Shown piece after piece: positions 11,077 through 23,108 of a stretch of DNA of 64,000 nucleotides (the stretch's first letter is position 1; each line of letters starts with the position of its first letter). The stretch spans positions 75,509,333 to 75,573,332 of the forward strand of contig NW_026622764.1 of assembly GCF_023065955.2 (NCBI RefSeq). Direction: 5' to 3'. The DNA comes from Ursus arctos. Lineage: Eukaryota > Chordata > Mammalia > Carnivora > Ursidae. A program made the translations under genes and the position numbers. The notes under the pieces were generated by a model, which saw only the letters and a program-made list of their open reading frames with translations, did not search any database and had not been told where the DNA came from.

Positions 11077-12962
11077 TGTGCAGTTAGGAAACTCAACTAT
11101 ATGCTACCTACAAGAGACTCACATGAGCTTTTTTTTTTTTTTACTTCAGTTTTAAGGACAAGGAGAGACTAAAAGTAAAAGAATGAAAAAACATATTCCA
11201 TGCATATGGAAAACAAAAGAAAGTAGGAATAGTTAAACTTGTATTAAATAAAATAGACTTTAAGATAAAGAATGTAATAAGAGACAAAGAAGGTCATTAT
11301 ATAATGATAAAGAGATCGATTCAACAAGAAAATATAACATCAGTAACATAAGAGCACCATATAAAGCAAATATTAACAGACCTCAAGGGGGGAATAGACA
11401 GCAATACAGTAATGGTAGGGGACTTCAATAGTCCACTTTCAACAATGAATAGATCATCTAGACAGAAAATCAACAGGGAAATATTGGACTTAAATGGCAT
11501 GTTTGACCAGGGGGACTTAACAGATATACACAGAACATTCCAACCCAAAGCAGCAGAATACACACTCTTCCCAAATGCACATGGAACATTCTCCAGGACA
11601 GATCATATGTTAGGCCACAAAACAAGTCTTACTAAGTTTAAGAAGATTGAACTCATATCAAGCATCTTTTCTGACCACAATAGTATGAAACTGGAAATTG
11701 ATTATAAGAAGAAAACACGAATATGTGGAGATTAAACAACATACTACTGAACAACCAATGGGTCAGAGAAGGAATCAAAAAAGAAATTTAAAAATATCTT
11801 GGAACAAGTGGAAATAGAAATAAAATATACCAAAATTTACGGGATGCAGCAAAAGCAGTGCTAAGAGGGAAGTTCGCAGTGATAAACATCTACATTAAGA
11901 AATAAGAAAGATCTCAAACAAACAACCTAACTTACACCTCAAGGAATACAAAAAGAACAAACAAAGCCCAAAGTTTGTAGAGGAAAAAAATAACAAAGAT
12001 CATAACATATATAAATGAAATAAGAATTGAAAAGACAATAGAAAATGTACTCAGCATCGCTAATCATTCGTGTATATCAAAACCACAAGATATCACCTCA
12101 CAGCTGTTAGCATGGCTATTATCACAAAGATAAGAGATAACAAGTGTCAGCAAAGATGTAGAGAAAAGGGAACACTCGTGCACTGTTAGTGGAAATGTAA
12201 ATTGGCGTAGCCACTATGGGAAACAGTTTGGTGGTGTCTCAAAAAATTAAAAATAGAACTACCATATGATCCAGAAATCCCACTTCTGGGTATATATCCA
12301 ATAGAAATGCAAACAAGATATCAAAGAGTTACTTCACTCCCATGTTCACTATAGCATTATTCATGATAGTTAAGATATGGAACAGCCTGTGTGTCCATCA
12401 ACTGGTGGGTGCATGGATAAAGAAGATGTGCTATCTACACACAACATAATATTATTGAGCCATGAGAAAAAAATGAAACCGTGCCATTAGCAACAATATG
12501 GGTGTACCTTGATAGCATTATGCCACGTAAAATAAGCAAAACGGAGAAAGACAAATACTGCATGGTATTGCTTATATGTGGAATTAAAAAAGTCAAACCG
12601 ATAGAAATAGAGAGTAGAAAAGTGGTTGCCAGGGGTTTGGGGGTAGGAGAAATAAGGAGAGTTTGGAAAAAGAATACAAACTTTTAGCTACAAGATAAAT
12701 AAGGTCTGAGGAGCTAATGGTGACTATAGTTGATAACACTGTATTGTATGATTGAAATTTTCTAAAAGAATAGAGCTTAAATAGTCTCACACGCACAAAA
12801 AAGATAAATATGTGAAGTATGGATGTGTTCATTAACTAGATGGGGGAAATCCTTTCATAATGTATGTGTATACCAAATCACCATGGTATACACTTCAAGT
12901 ATCTTATGATTCTTTATTTCAAGTATATGTCAATAAAGCTGAAATAAAAATTGAAATAAAAT
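11077..12962 (+). mobile_element. L1 (L1MA/MB-like), endonuclease part fused to 3' end; reverse transcriptase missing
   Basis: The 5' part (11077 to about 12045) is the start of L1 ORF2. The frame at 11412-11735 contains the GDFN and SDHNS motifs of the apurinic endonuclease domain. At about 12045 it jumps to the C-terminal end of ORF2 and the 3' UTR (CACTTCTGGGTATATATCCA, TGACTATAGTTGATAACACT). The reverse-transcriptase segment is absent. Stops and frameshifts make it non-functional. Confidence 0.85.
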
Positions 12963-12999
12963 AATACTAATATATGCTAATGGAACTCCCATTACTGGC

Positions 13000-14733
13000 A
13001 AAGGTGAACTAACAAGGACCAAGTTAACCCTCCCACCAGAAACTACTAAAAACTAGACAAAATACATGAAAAATAGTTTTCACAAATTAGACATCAGACA
13101 GCACAAGTCAGTGATTCCTGAGAGAGGAAGTACACGAGGTGAGTACTTTGCTCTAGCTTACTGACAAGAGTTTTCCAGGCCATAGTGCACTGATGTGGAA
13201 CGCAGGTGGCTTCATGCAATCTCCCTGAGCTAAAGAAATGGAGCTGTTAGTCTGGGAAAAACAAGGCAGTTAAAGCTTGCAAAGCAAAGTACTGGAGAGG
13301 AGAGGGTTGAACAGAGGGAAATCTCTGGAGACTTCTTTGTTCAGCTAAGTTCTGATAAGGGCATGCATGTGAGGAGACTAAGGATAGCTAAGGAAATAAC
13401 CATCCGAAAGGAGCAGAGAGAACAATTCCTGCGGCTTACACAGAATCATAAATATTTCATGTTCCCATTAGCCAGAATGGAAAAACTCATAACTCATGAA
13501 TTATCAGGTCAAGTATTCAGTGGGGTATTTCCTCACCAGTGGGCAAAAGTTAACCCTAGATTGAAGGATGGCTCTTGTCATACCTTAAAAAATTTTAAAG
13601 CAAGGCCTAAAGGCATCAAAATATTTCTACATAATTGTTCCACATCCAGAATGAATCTCAAGAATATTTATAGAAATACAAATGTATCAATCAACCCAGT
13701 GAATAAAATTTACAATGTCTGATATCTAATCAAAAATTACCAGGCTTGCAAAGAACCCATAACTAGAAGAGAAAACAATCATTAGAAACAAACTTAGAAG
13801 TGATAGAATTAATACAGACATTAAAACAGTGTCTTAACTGTATTCTGTATGTTCAAGAAGCTAGAAGAAAGATGAGTGTGTTAAATAGCAGCATGGGAGA
13901 TTTTTTTAAAAGATTCAAATCAAACCTCTATAAGTGAAAATATGAGAAAAGAAGACTGCCAACCTAGGATTCTATATCAAACAAAAAGAAGTATCAAAAA
14001 TTAGGAAAAAGAGTCTTCTTGAGACATACAAAAGCTGAAATAAGTCATCAGCAGCAAATCAGCACTATAAAAATATTTTAATTTTAAGTCCTTCAAGCAA
14101 AAAAAAAAGATACAAGATAGAAATCTGAACCTACACACACTAAAAGAAAAAAAAATCAAGAACACCAAAAATGATATGTGGATAATACAATTTTTCCTCA
14201 TTTTTAACATCTCTTTTAAAAATAATTGACCATTTAAAACAAAAATAATGATAATGCACTATGGAGTCAATAACAGAAGTAAAATGTATGACGATAGCAC
14301 AAAGACCAGAAAGGGAGGAATGGACATATACTGTTATAAAGTTCTTATGTTACACATGCAGTGGTATAATACTACTTAAATGTAGACTATGATAAGCTAA
14401 AGAGCTATGCATCCCAAGACAACCACAAAATAATAAACAAAAATTACAGCTCTTAAGCCAACAAAGGTTGTAAACAAAATTTTAAAAATCAATTAATCCA
14501 GAAGAAGCCATAAAAATGGGGGGAAGGGGAAACAAAAAACAGATGGGACAAATAGAAAACAAATAGCTGGAGGGTAGACTTACACCTTGCCATACCACTA
14601 ATCACATTAAATATAAACATTTTAAATGCCCTCTTTAAAAGACAGATTGAATTTAAAAAAAAAAAAAAGCAAGACTCAACTATGTGCTGCCTATAAGAAA
14701 CACATTTTTTTTTAAGAAACACATTTTAAATAT
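13000..14733 (+). mobile_element. Old L1/HAL1-like element, 5' half
   Basis: ACAATGTCTGATATCTAATC with AAAAATTACCAGGCTTGC, and GAAGACTGCCAACCTAGGAT, are features of old L1/HAL1 5' and ORF1 regions. From about 14580 ATTAAATATAAACATTTTAA and CAACTATGTGCTGCCTATAA mark the start of ORF2. The open frame at 13363-13722 is part of this and shows no intact domain. Confidence 0.65.
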
Positions 14734-14744
14734 AAAGACACAAG

Positions 14745-14941
14745 GGCGCCTGGGTGCCTCAGTTGGTTAAGTGTCCAACTCTTGATTTTGGCTCTGGTCA
14801 TGTTCTCAGGGTCATAAGATTCAGCTCCACATCAGCCCTGTGCCAGGTGAGGAGCCTACTTAAGATTCTCTTGTTCCCTCTCCCTCACCCCCACCCCACT
14901 CACACATGCTCAAATAAATAAATAAATAAATAAATAAATAA
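14745..14941 (+). mobile_element. CAN SINE nested in L1
   Basis: GGCGCCTGGGTGCCTCAGTT, a diverged middle and a long (AAAT)n tail are present. The TSD is AAAGACACAAG (14734-14744) against AAAGACGCAAG (14942-14952), with one mismatch. The L1 sequence resumes in register after it. Confidence 0.95.
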
Positions 14942-14952
14942 AAAGACGCAAG

Positions 14953-15506
14953 TTGGTTGAAAGTAAAAGGATGAATAAAAGATATAACAAGCTTCTACTA
15001 ATCAAAAGAAAGATGAAGTGACTATATCAATATCAGACCAAAGTAGATTTTAGAGCAAACAACATTACCAAGAGCAAAGAAGGTCATTTCATAGTAATTA
15101 AAGTTTCAATTCATCAGAAGAACATAAAAATGCAAAATGTTTATGTACTTAAGAAACGAATCTTTGAAATACATGAATAAAAATGACAGAATTGCAAGGA
15201 GAAATAGACAAACCCACAAATACATTTGCAGATTCAACATCCTCCTCTCAATAACTGATAGAACAAGTAAACAAAAAAATTAATAAGGATAAAGATATAG
15301 AAGATTTGAACAATGCTATCAAATAACTTGACCTAATTCATATTTATTGGACACTCTACTCAACAGTAGCAGAATACATATTCTTTCCAAGTGTACATGG
15401 CATTTATTCAGATAGACCAAGTTCTGGGCCATAAACCAAGTCTCCATAACTTTAAAAGGATGGAAGTTATGTAAAGTATGTTCTCTATAGAATACTGAAT
15501 TAAATC
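14953..15506 (+). mobile_element. Old L1 ORF2 endonuclease region (continuation)
   Basis: It continues the L1 broken by the SINE at 14745. AAGTAAAAGGATGAATAAAA, AAAGTAGATTTTAGAGCAAA and GTAGCAGAATACATATTCTT parallel the same part of the L1 at 11077. It has many stops. Confidence 0.8.
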
Positions 15507-15524
15507 AGAAATCAATAACTGATA

Positions 15525-15727
15525 GGGGCACCTGGGTGGCTCAGTTGTTAAGCATCTGCCTTTGGCCCAGGGTGTGATCCTAGGGTCCTGGGATCAAGCC
15601 CCACATCGGGCTCCCAGCAGAGCAGGGAGCTTCTTCCTCTCCCACTCCCCCTGCTTGTGCTCCCTCTCTTGCTGGCTGTGTCTCTCTTTGTCAAATAAAT
15701 AAATAAAATCTTTAAAAAAAAAAAGAA
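15525..15727 (+). mobile_element. CAN SINE nested in L1, 18-bp perfect TSD
   Basis: GGGCACCTGGGTGGCTCAGT, GTCCTGGGATCAAGCCCCAC and an AAATAAATAAATAAAATC tail are present. The target duplication AGAAATCAATAACTGATA is exact at 15507-15524 and 15728-15745, so the insertion is fairly young. Confidence 0.97.
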
Positions 15728-15745
15728 AGAAATCAATAACTGATA

Positions 15746-16380
15746 TATGAAAAAATTGCCAAGTATTTGGAAACAAAAGAACACACATCTAAATGACCCT
15801 TGGGCCAAAGAACAAATCAAAAGGGAAATTAGATTGGCAGGGATTTCTTGGGTGTGACTCCAAAAGCACAGGCAACAAAGGAAAAATAGATAAATGGGAC
15901 TACATCAACCTTAAAATATTTTGTGCATCAAAGAACACAATCAACATGGTGAAAAAGCAACCTACAGAATGGGAGAATATATTTGCAAATCATATATCTA
16001 ATAAAGGGCTAATATCCAGAATATATAAAGAACTCCTACCACTTAACAACAAAAAATGAAATAGTATGATTGAAAAATGGCAAAGGACTTGAATAGACAT
16101 CTCTTCAAAGATGATATATATCAAATGGCCAAAAAGCTTATGGAAAGATTCTTGATATCATTAATGATAGGAAAAATGTAAATCAAAATCATGAGATACC
16201 ACTTGATATCCATTAAGATGGCTCCTATAAAAAGAAAAAAAAACAGAAAATAATGAGTGTTGGCAAGGTTGTAAAAAAAATTGGAACACTTATGTACTAT
16301 TGATGGGATTGTACAATGCTACAACTACTATGGGAAACAGCTTGGAAGTTCCTCAAAATATTAAAAATAAGTCTACCATA
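15746..16380 (+). mobile_element. Old L1 ORF2, endonuclease end joined to C-terminal part
   Basis: After about 15833 the sequence passes from the endonuclease side to GGGTGTGACTCCAAAAGCAC and ACTACATCAACCTTAAAATA, which belong far downstream in ORF2. The reverse-transcriptase segment is therefore deleted. The frame at 15793-16059 spans this junction and is not functional. Confidence 0.8.
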
Positions 16381-16676
16381 CAAAAACAGACCCATAAAGA
16401 CAGAGAACAAACTGATGATTGCCAGGAAGGAAAGGGTTGGGAGATGGGTGAAATGGGTGAAGGGGAGTGGAAGGTAAGGCTTCCAGTTATGGAATGAATA
16501 AATCACAGGGATAAAAAGCACAGCACAAGAAACACAGTCAATGGTATTATAATTGTGTTATGAGGTGACAGGTGGGAGCCACACCTGTGGTGAGTATACA
16601 GACTTGTCAAATCGCTATGTTGTACATCTGAAATTAAGGTAACATTATGTGTCAACTATACTTCCATTTTTTTAAA
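16381..16676 (+). mobile_element. L1 3' end nested in the older L1
   Basis: ACAGACCCATAAAGACAGAG, AGGCTTCCAGTTATGGAATG and TTGTACATCTGAAATTAAGG are an L1 3' UTR of a later subfamily. It is followed by an A/T run, after which the host L1 resumes (ACTACTATATGATAC beside CTACCATAC before the insert), suggesting a diverged TSD. Confidence 0.75.
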
Positions 16677-17225
16677 AAAGACTACTATATGATACAACAA
16701 TTCCACTTCTGGGTATGTATCCAAAAGATTTAAAGCAAATTCTCAGACATATTTGCCCACCCTGCTAATAACAGCACATTCACAATAGACAAGAGGTGGA
16801 AACAACCAAAAGGTCTGATGGATGAATGGATAAACAAAAAGTGGTATATATACACACAATAGAATATTATTCCACCTTTTAAAAGGAGAAAGGAAATCCT
16901 GTCACATGCTACAACATAAATAAACCTTGAGAACGTTGTTCTAGGTGAAAAAAGTCAATCACAAGAAGACAAATGCTGTATATTTTCCTTTATATAAAGT
17001 TTTTAAAAAAAAATAGTCAAATTCATAGAAACAGAAAATAGAATACTAATCATCAGGGGAGAAAGAGGGGGAGTTGCTTAATGGATATAAGTTTCAATTT
17101 TGCAAGATGAAAATGTTCTGGAGATTCTTCTGTTTCACAATAACAAAATGAATATACTTAACACTATGAACTGTAGATTTAAAAAGAGTGAAGATGGCAT
17201 ATTTTATATTTTTTGTCACATAAGG
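16677..17225 (+). mobile_element. Old L1 3' end (continuation)
   Basis: CCACTTCTGGGTATGTATCC, AGAATATTATTCCACCTTTT and ATACTTAACACTATGAACTG are typical of L1 ORF2 C-terminus and 3' UTR. It closes the composite that begins at 13000. Confidence 0.8.
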
Positions 17226-17279
17226 TGAAAGAGAACGAGAGAAATGCTTTATGAGAAAGACGCTACTGGCCACCGCTAT

Positions 17280-17357
17280 CTTTGAAGATGAAAGGAGGCC
17301 ACAGCATTAGGATTGCAACATATGAATTTGGAGGGGACGCAGTTCATTCCATAACAC
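17280..17357 (-). mobile_element. MaLR LTR fragment (MLT1/MST type), reverse
   Basis: Read on the minus strand it starts TGTTATGGAATGAACTGCG and continues CCCCTCCAAATTCATATG, the 5' start of MaLR LTRs. Only the first 80 bases are recognisable. Confidence 0.65.
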
Positions 17358-18119
17358 ACAGGTTGGAGGACGGTGACAGAAGCAAGCCTGCAATGTCCAT
17401 CCAGTGTGACACATGCATGCTACAGGTGCGGTGAACAGGGATTCTACAGAAGCACAGAGCCCTTTACCCAGCCTTGGAGATCTAGGAAGCTTTCCCATTG
17501 GAAGTGACTTCTAAACTGAGAACCCATGAAGAGTAAACCGGGAAATGGCCAGGAGCAGAGGGAGAATAGAAAAGAATATATAAGCTACAGGGGAGAAGAT
17601 CACGTGGTGAAGCTGGGGAAATAAGCTGGAGGCGTGAATAGGGCCCCAGTGGCAAAGACCCCCATGTCATGATCCTGAAGAAGACAGTGTCGTGAAAGGG
17701 GCTGCTTAACCAGAGTCAGACAATGTCATTCTCGGAATAAGAGAGATTGTTCTGGCTACAGAGTGGACTGGGGGAGTGGAGGCCCAGAAGGCAAGCTTGA
17801 AGTTACGTAAAGCTATTTCTGTATCTTCAGGTTGGAAATGACAGCCCCCAGTGGGTCAACATTAGAATGTTAAAGATAAAGAAGGTAATAAAGATAAGAA
17901 GGGGTGTGAACCTGAAAGCTGGCCTCAGAGCCCAGACAGGTGTGCGGATGGCAAGGCCGTATCTATAACACTGTCTCGAGACACTTTCCTTTTACACCCT
18001 CTCTTATAAAACCGGGAGCATGCATTGTTTGTCTTTTTCTTTATCACTACAGTGACAAGCATCCTTTTGTTCTATGAAATAAGCTTGCACAACACTCTGT
18101 AGTTTCGGTCCAGTCCAGC
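17358..18119. other. Unique sequence, nothing recognised
   Basis: No named repeat or gene. Small minus-strand frames at 17307-17670 carry no domain. Confidence 0.45.
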
Positions 18120-18242
18120 TGATGGAGAAGAGTTTACTCCACATTAGCATCGCCTGCATTTTTACTTAAAAAATCCTTTCATGAGCCCTACCCATGAGTC
18201 AGAATCTACACGTGTGGGGCCAGGAATCTGCATTTAAAACTA
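18120..18242 (+). mobile_element. MER5A-like hAT fragment
   Basis: CATTAGCATCGCCTGCATTT, GAGTCAGAATCTACACGTGT and GGCCAGGAATCTGCATTTAA follow MER5A order. Confidence 0.65.
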
Positions 18243-18249
18243 GATTCCT

Positions 18250-18712
18250 ATCTTAGTTTTCTCAGGCTGCCTTGACAAAATGCCGCAAACTGGGTGACTT
18301 AACAACAAAAAGCTATTGTCTCACAGTTCTGGGGTCTAAAAGCCCAAAATCAATGTGTCGGCAGGGCCACACTCCCTCTGAAGGTGCTGGAGAAGGATGT
18401 TTCCTTGCTTCTCTCCTAGCTTCTGGGAAGAAGCTATTCCTTGCCTTATCATTCCAATCTCTGCCTCCGTCTTCCCATGGCGTCTTCCCTCTGTGTCTCT
18501 GCTTTCTCCCTGTATGTGTCCAAACTCCTTATAAGTACACCAGTCACCAGCCACACCCACTCTAATCCCGTAGGATCTTATCTTGATTATTAACTTGACT
18601 AACATCTGCAAAGACCCTACCTTCTATAAAGCCACATTCGTAGCACTAGAGGTTAGGAGTTAGGAACGTATCTTTTGGGGGAACACACTTCAACCCACAG
18701 TTGTTCCCAATA
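18250..18712 (-). mobile_element. MaLR solo LTR (MLT1 type), reverse
   Basis: On the minus strand it begins near TGTGGGTTGAAGTGTGTTCC, passes AGGGTCTTTGCAGATGTTAG and the CTTATAAGGAGTTTGGACAC block, and ends CACCCAGTTTGCGGCATTTT. This is an old ERVL-MaLR LTR, nearly complete and without an internal region. It is a remnant with no coding capacity. Confidence 0.8.
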
Positions 18713-19164
18713 AGTTTTATGACACATGAAACTTGGAGCATCTAGGAATTTGGATGACAGATAGCATTAAAGCACAAGTCCGCCACAGCTCCATAGATAA
18801 AATCTTGAAATGCTGGGGTTGATCTTGAGGGAATGGGGAGGGTAGGGAGAAGGAGGTGTGGGCAGGAGGTGAAACACATGGAACTCTCTCTGTGGAACAT
18901 ACACAAGGGCCATGAGCTCCACATTTCAGATCAACCTACCAGTTTTCTAGCAGCACAACCAATGTACTTTCCTAGGGACAGGGTCAAAAAAATCCACAGA
19001 GCAAAGAAAAGACATCTTATTTTTACCTTTGAATTGAAACCAGAAGCAGAGGTCTTTTTCAGCATAATGCAAGTCACTCCTAATATGGATCTTAGTTTAT
19101 AACCCTGCCTATTTTATAGACTAAAATGGACCTGCACTCATTTGTGCTCATGGTGACATTTTCA
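18713..19164. other. Unique sequence, nothing recognised
   Basis: No repeat or coding signal is recognised. Confidence 0.45.
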
Positions 19165-19378
19165 GGGAGTGAATGTGTTTGCAGGCTCTGGAGTCAAATC
19201 ACCTAGTTCAAGTCCTGGCCCTGCCACTTACTGAGAGATCTTAGGCAAGGTACATAAGCCTCAGTTCCCTCATCTGTAAAATGGACATAGTAATAATAAC
19301 TACCTGAGAGGAGTAAATGAGATAATACATGGAAATCTCTTGTCATATAATCAACATTTAATACATGTGAGTTATTCT
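19165..19378 (+). mobile_element. MIR SINE, well preserved
   Basis: CAGGCTCTGGAGTCAAATCA, TGGCCCTGCCACTTACTGAG, CCTCATCTGTAAAATGGACA and GAGTAAATGAGATAATACAT match MIR closely. Confidence 0.9.
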
Positions 19379-19846
19379 TTCTATAGCTTCTCTAGCATGG
19401 TTGTTTTGACAAACTTGTACCTGATGGCAGCTGGCTTTTGGAGCTCTAGCTATTAGCGCTATTCCTCCATGAGCCTCTGTAACTTGAAACCTAAAAATGT
19501 ATGAACCAAAACTTTCCTCTGATATCAATGAATCAAGTCAAAACAATCTCGAGGCTACAAAGTGTGTTTTGGAAGAGACTTCTTGATAAACCAAATCACT
19601 AATATGTCTCCTTGGGGACTATAGAGGAATGGCTGGGTCTTAGAATATGTGTTCATCTTACTCTCAGTAGCCTACTAAAAATTGCTATTTACTGAAAAGT
19701 TTTATTAAATGTCCCATGAAATGTAATATGATTTACTCACACATATTAAGACAAAATAGCAATGTTGCTTTTGAAAAAGGGAGACTCTTCTGGGATTCTG
19801 CCTTCACCCCAGACTCAGTAGAATCCAGTCAGCACATTGCCAGGTT
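19379..19846. other. Unique sequence, nothing recognised
   Basis: No repeat or coding signal is recognised. Confidence 0.45.
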
Positions 19847-19860
19847 AAAAAGAAGCTGGA

Positions 19861-20070
19861 GGGGGCCTGGGCGGCATAGTCCGTTAAGCGTCCAACTCTT
19901 GGTTTCAGCTCACGTCATGGTCTCAGGGTCATGGGATGGAGCCCTACAACGACCTCCCTGCTTAGCACAGAGTCTGCTCGAGTTTCTCTCTCCCTTTCCT
20001 TCTGTCTCTCCCCGCTATGTGCTCTCTCTCTCTCACTCTGTCTCTCTCTAAAACAAATAATTAAAAAAAA
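19861..20070 (+). mobile_element. CAN SINE
   Basis: GGGGGCCTGGGCGGCATAGT, GTTAAGCGTCCAACTCTTGG, a CT-rich tract and an A-rich tail are present. The TSD AAAAAGAAGCTGGA is at 19847-19860 and 20071-20084. Confidence 0.95.
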
Positions 20071-20084
20071 AAAAAGAAGCTGGA

Positions 20085-22964
20085 CTAAACAGAAAATTGC
20101 CACTTATGATCAAGAAACACACAGTTGCAAAGGCTTTCGGTTGCTTTGTTTGTTATCTAAAATTACATAGGCCAGGCGTTCGAGAAATGTGTATAGAATG
20201 GAGTCAAATAGCCCCTCAGCACAGTGTCCACACGGGCTGCTGTGGGTGTTGCTATGGTGTTGACTCACTGCATCATCAATCATAAAAATCAAAACTGACA
20301 CATCAGACAAAGGACCAAGGTCTTCCAGAAGGCTTGCGTCTCATCCTTTTAACATTGCCATCCACGTCATGGTGCCATGGCCTCTGGTATCAGAACAGCA
20401 GAAAGGACCTAAATCATGTCCTTTTCCAAGCAAAGGCATCACCTAGGCTGTTTTCTACCCATGTTTCAATGACCCACTTTCTGTTGGGGGCAAGATGAAA
20501 GCCGGTTACACAACATCACAGATGTTTATTTCCCTGGTTGATGTTGGCTCAAAATAATGCCCCCTTATTGAAATAAGGCTGCCCGTGGATGCTGATGCAT
20601 TACAACCAGAGATGTAGGCTCAATGCCAGGGTTAAACCAGACACGCATTAGCTTCCTCAGTTGTCAGGTATTCTTCAAGCTCTCTTTTGTTGGTGGCACT
20701 GTGCAGGGCAGTGTGCAAAGTAAATTAGGTATAGGTGTTCTCCACCCTTTAGGGCTTATAATCAAATGCTGTACATGCTCATATATGCAGTCAGTTGTCA
20801 ATTATTTGGTCTTAGGGATAGAAAAAGTGGGGCAGAGGCACTGTGAGTGTTCTTGGTGATTTCATCACCCCACTCTACCCACTACTCGTTTTGCATGTCT
20901 CTGCCCCCAGTGATGCCTCAGGAGAACTGTTGAGGTTGAATTCTGATTTGCCATGATTAAAGCAAACATGCAAAAGATGAATAATCCATTTAAATAAATC
21001 CACTTTAAAAGCATATTTTTTGTTCCTGCGACGTGTTGGGCATTTTGTTAAATCATTGGCATCAGAGTGAACAAGGCGCAGAGGCCACAAGGAACTGTCA
21101 CCATTACTCCTTAGGGTGCTGATGCCAGCGTGTGTGAGGGAACACAGAGCAACTCAAGGGAGGAGGCGGCCCTGAGGATGAGTTTAGGAAAGGAGATAGA
21201 GGGGAACTGAGACCAGGGGAACAGGCAGAAGCCAGCTGAGTGACCAAGGAGCCGGAACAAGGGAAGCAAAACCCATGCATGGAACCCCAGTGCATGTGGT
21301 GAGATTGGAGCTCAGGATGTGTGGGCATGGCCATGGAGATGAAACTAGAAACACAGCCCCCCACCCCGGGCCAGATCGAAGTGGGGACCAGATGCCTTGC
21401 CAAGAAGTGCTGACTCCACCCTGAAGACAGCGGACTTTTTACTCAAGGCGATGGTCAGATTCGCGTCATAGAAAATTCCCCAGAGGGTAAAGGGCAAATT
21501 AGAGGAGCATAAGAACAGAGACTGGAAGACCCACTAGAGAGATGCTGGCCTAATCTGAGAAGGCCTCACGAAGCCTGGACTGAGGGACTGCAAGGGTGGA
21601 GCGCCAGGGCTGAGCTCTGCCTTGGAGACCAGTCGGATGTGGAGTGAACATTATGGTAAGCACTGGAGGTTTAAATATTACTAGATAATAGTTAAGCAAG
21701 AGATAACCACATTCACGTCACTATTTTCCTGTTCTAAGAAGCTTCTGGGCATGGTGTGTGAGAGGGAGGCAGAAGTGCCTTAAAAATTCCAGTGTACAAC
21801 TCTCAATGCTTTCCACATGGCGCACATATAAATATTGTTCTCTGGTGTGCAGCTGCAGCTGCTCCCGCCAGCACCTGGCTCTGTTTGTCACCCTGCCCCA
21901 GACTCGCTCCACAGAGAGCCTTGGCTCCAAGGAGTCATCCTTCAGCTCTGCTTGCTCCTGGCCCACCCAGAGCCCAGCAGCTTTCCTTGGGGCCACATCA
22001 CAGGACCTGGGCTTCAGGAGGTCTGAGGGCTTGTCATCTGCGTCTCTCACCTTTAGCTCCTCACTCCCGTGTCCATGCTGTCCTGCATTGGACTTCTGCC
22101 ATCAGTCCCCATACAGAGGACCCACGAAAACTGTGACTTCCATTGCTGAAAGGCCCACGGGGTCCCTGTGCCTTGCCTAAGTGTGTAGCTTTAGCTGTTG
22201 GTGTGGTGGCACTTGGGCCTAATGGTCAGGTCTGTTCCCTCAGGCCATATCTAGGGAATACCTACTGTGTGCAAGTTACCACACTGCTACAGTGGGGGTA
22301 GGACACACAGGTGCATCAGGATATCTGCAGGAGTGGGAACTGAGGCCACCACAAAGGAGTGTGAAATGAGGCAGAGAGAGGAACCAGCTGGGCAGGGACA
22401 CACCAGCTTGGCACAGACATTGGCTCACAGACACCAGGCACACTTTGAATTGATATGCAATTTTCAGTGGTTGAATGTTCAGGAACTTTTGAAGCCAGTT
22501 GCTAAGCCATGAGTAGTTGGAAATCAGCCATGATGAGAGTATTTACACCACAGAAATCAGCCAATCCTACAAACCAGGCTTCTCCCATCCCATCACCTCA
22601 CCCATCTCCCTAAATCTGTATAATCCCTGCCCCTTCTCCTCTCCCTTAGGTCTGGGATCCATCAGAGGGAGTGTAAGACACCAGCCTGCCTCTTCAGAGA
22701 GTCTGGCAAACTTTGTGTAACACCTTGGGTTAGGTTTGGGGCTTGATGCTATGAACAGTAGAGGATTGGGATGGGAGGGTCCTGGCTTCCTGCCCCCCCT
22801 ACTCTCAGCCTTAGAAGTGTTGGGGGGTGAGGGTGTTCAGCTCTGTGGTACAGGTGGTGAGGAAGACATGACTGCAAGGGGTTAGGCTGGTCTGTCACAG
22901 CCCAAGAAGAAACCGAGACAGGGTGGGCAGCAGGGGCCAAACCAATGTCTCCAGCACCTTCAAG
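20085..22964. other. Long unique stretch, no gene recognised
   Basis: GC-richer sequence, especially 21100-22200, with several open frames of 60-140 codons (for example 21758-22180) that overlap in multiple frames and show no domain, splice pattern or conserved motif. Parts of 21000-21660 have the loose purine-rich look of very old repeats. I could not name a family. Confidence 0.45.
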
Positions 22965-23108
22965 TGCACAGATTTGTCGGCTCTATGCCTCCTTTTCCCT
23001 ATTTGTAAAATGGGGATACTAGCATATGCTCAAGAACTGTTAGGACTAAGGTATATAATGTATGGAGCATTGTAACAGCCAGGCACAGAGTAAGCCCCTG
23101 CCAATCTT
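22965..23108 (+). mobile_element. MIR SINE, 3' half
   Basis: GCCTCCTTTTCCCTATTTGT with AAAATGGGGATACTAGC and AGCCAGGCACAGAGTAAGCC are MIR 3' blocks. Confidence 0.7.

Noticed and set aside
11412..11735. Endonuclease-like open frame considered as a gene
   Set aside because: It is a broken part of L1 ORF2 within a repeat, not a host gene.
21758..22180. 140-codon open frame in GC-richer sequence
   Set aside because: Four other overlapping frames are open in the same place, and no domain, splice pattern or homology is recognised.
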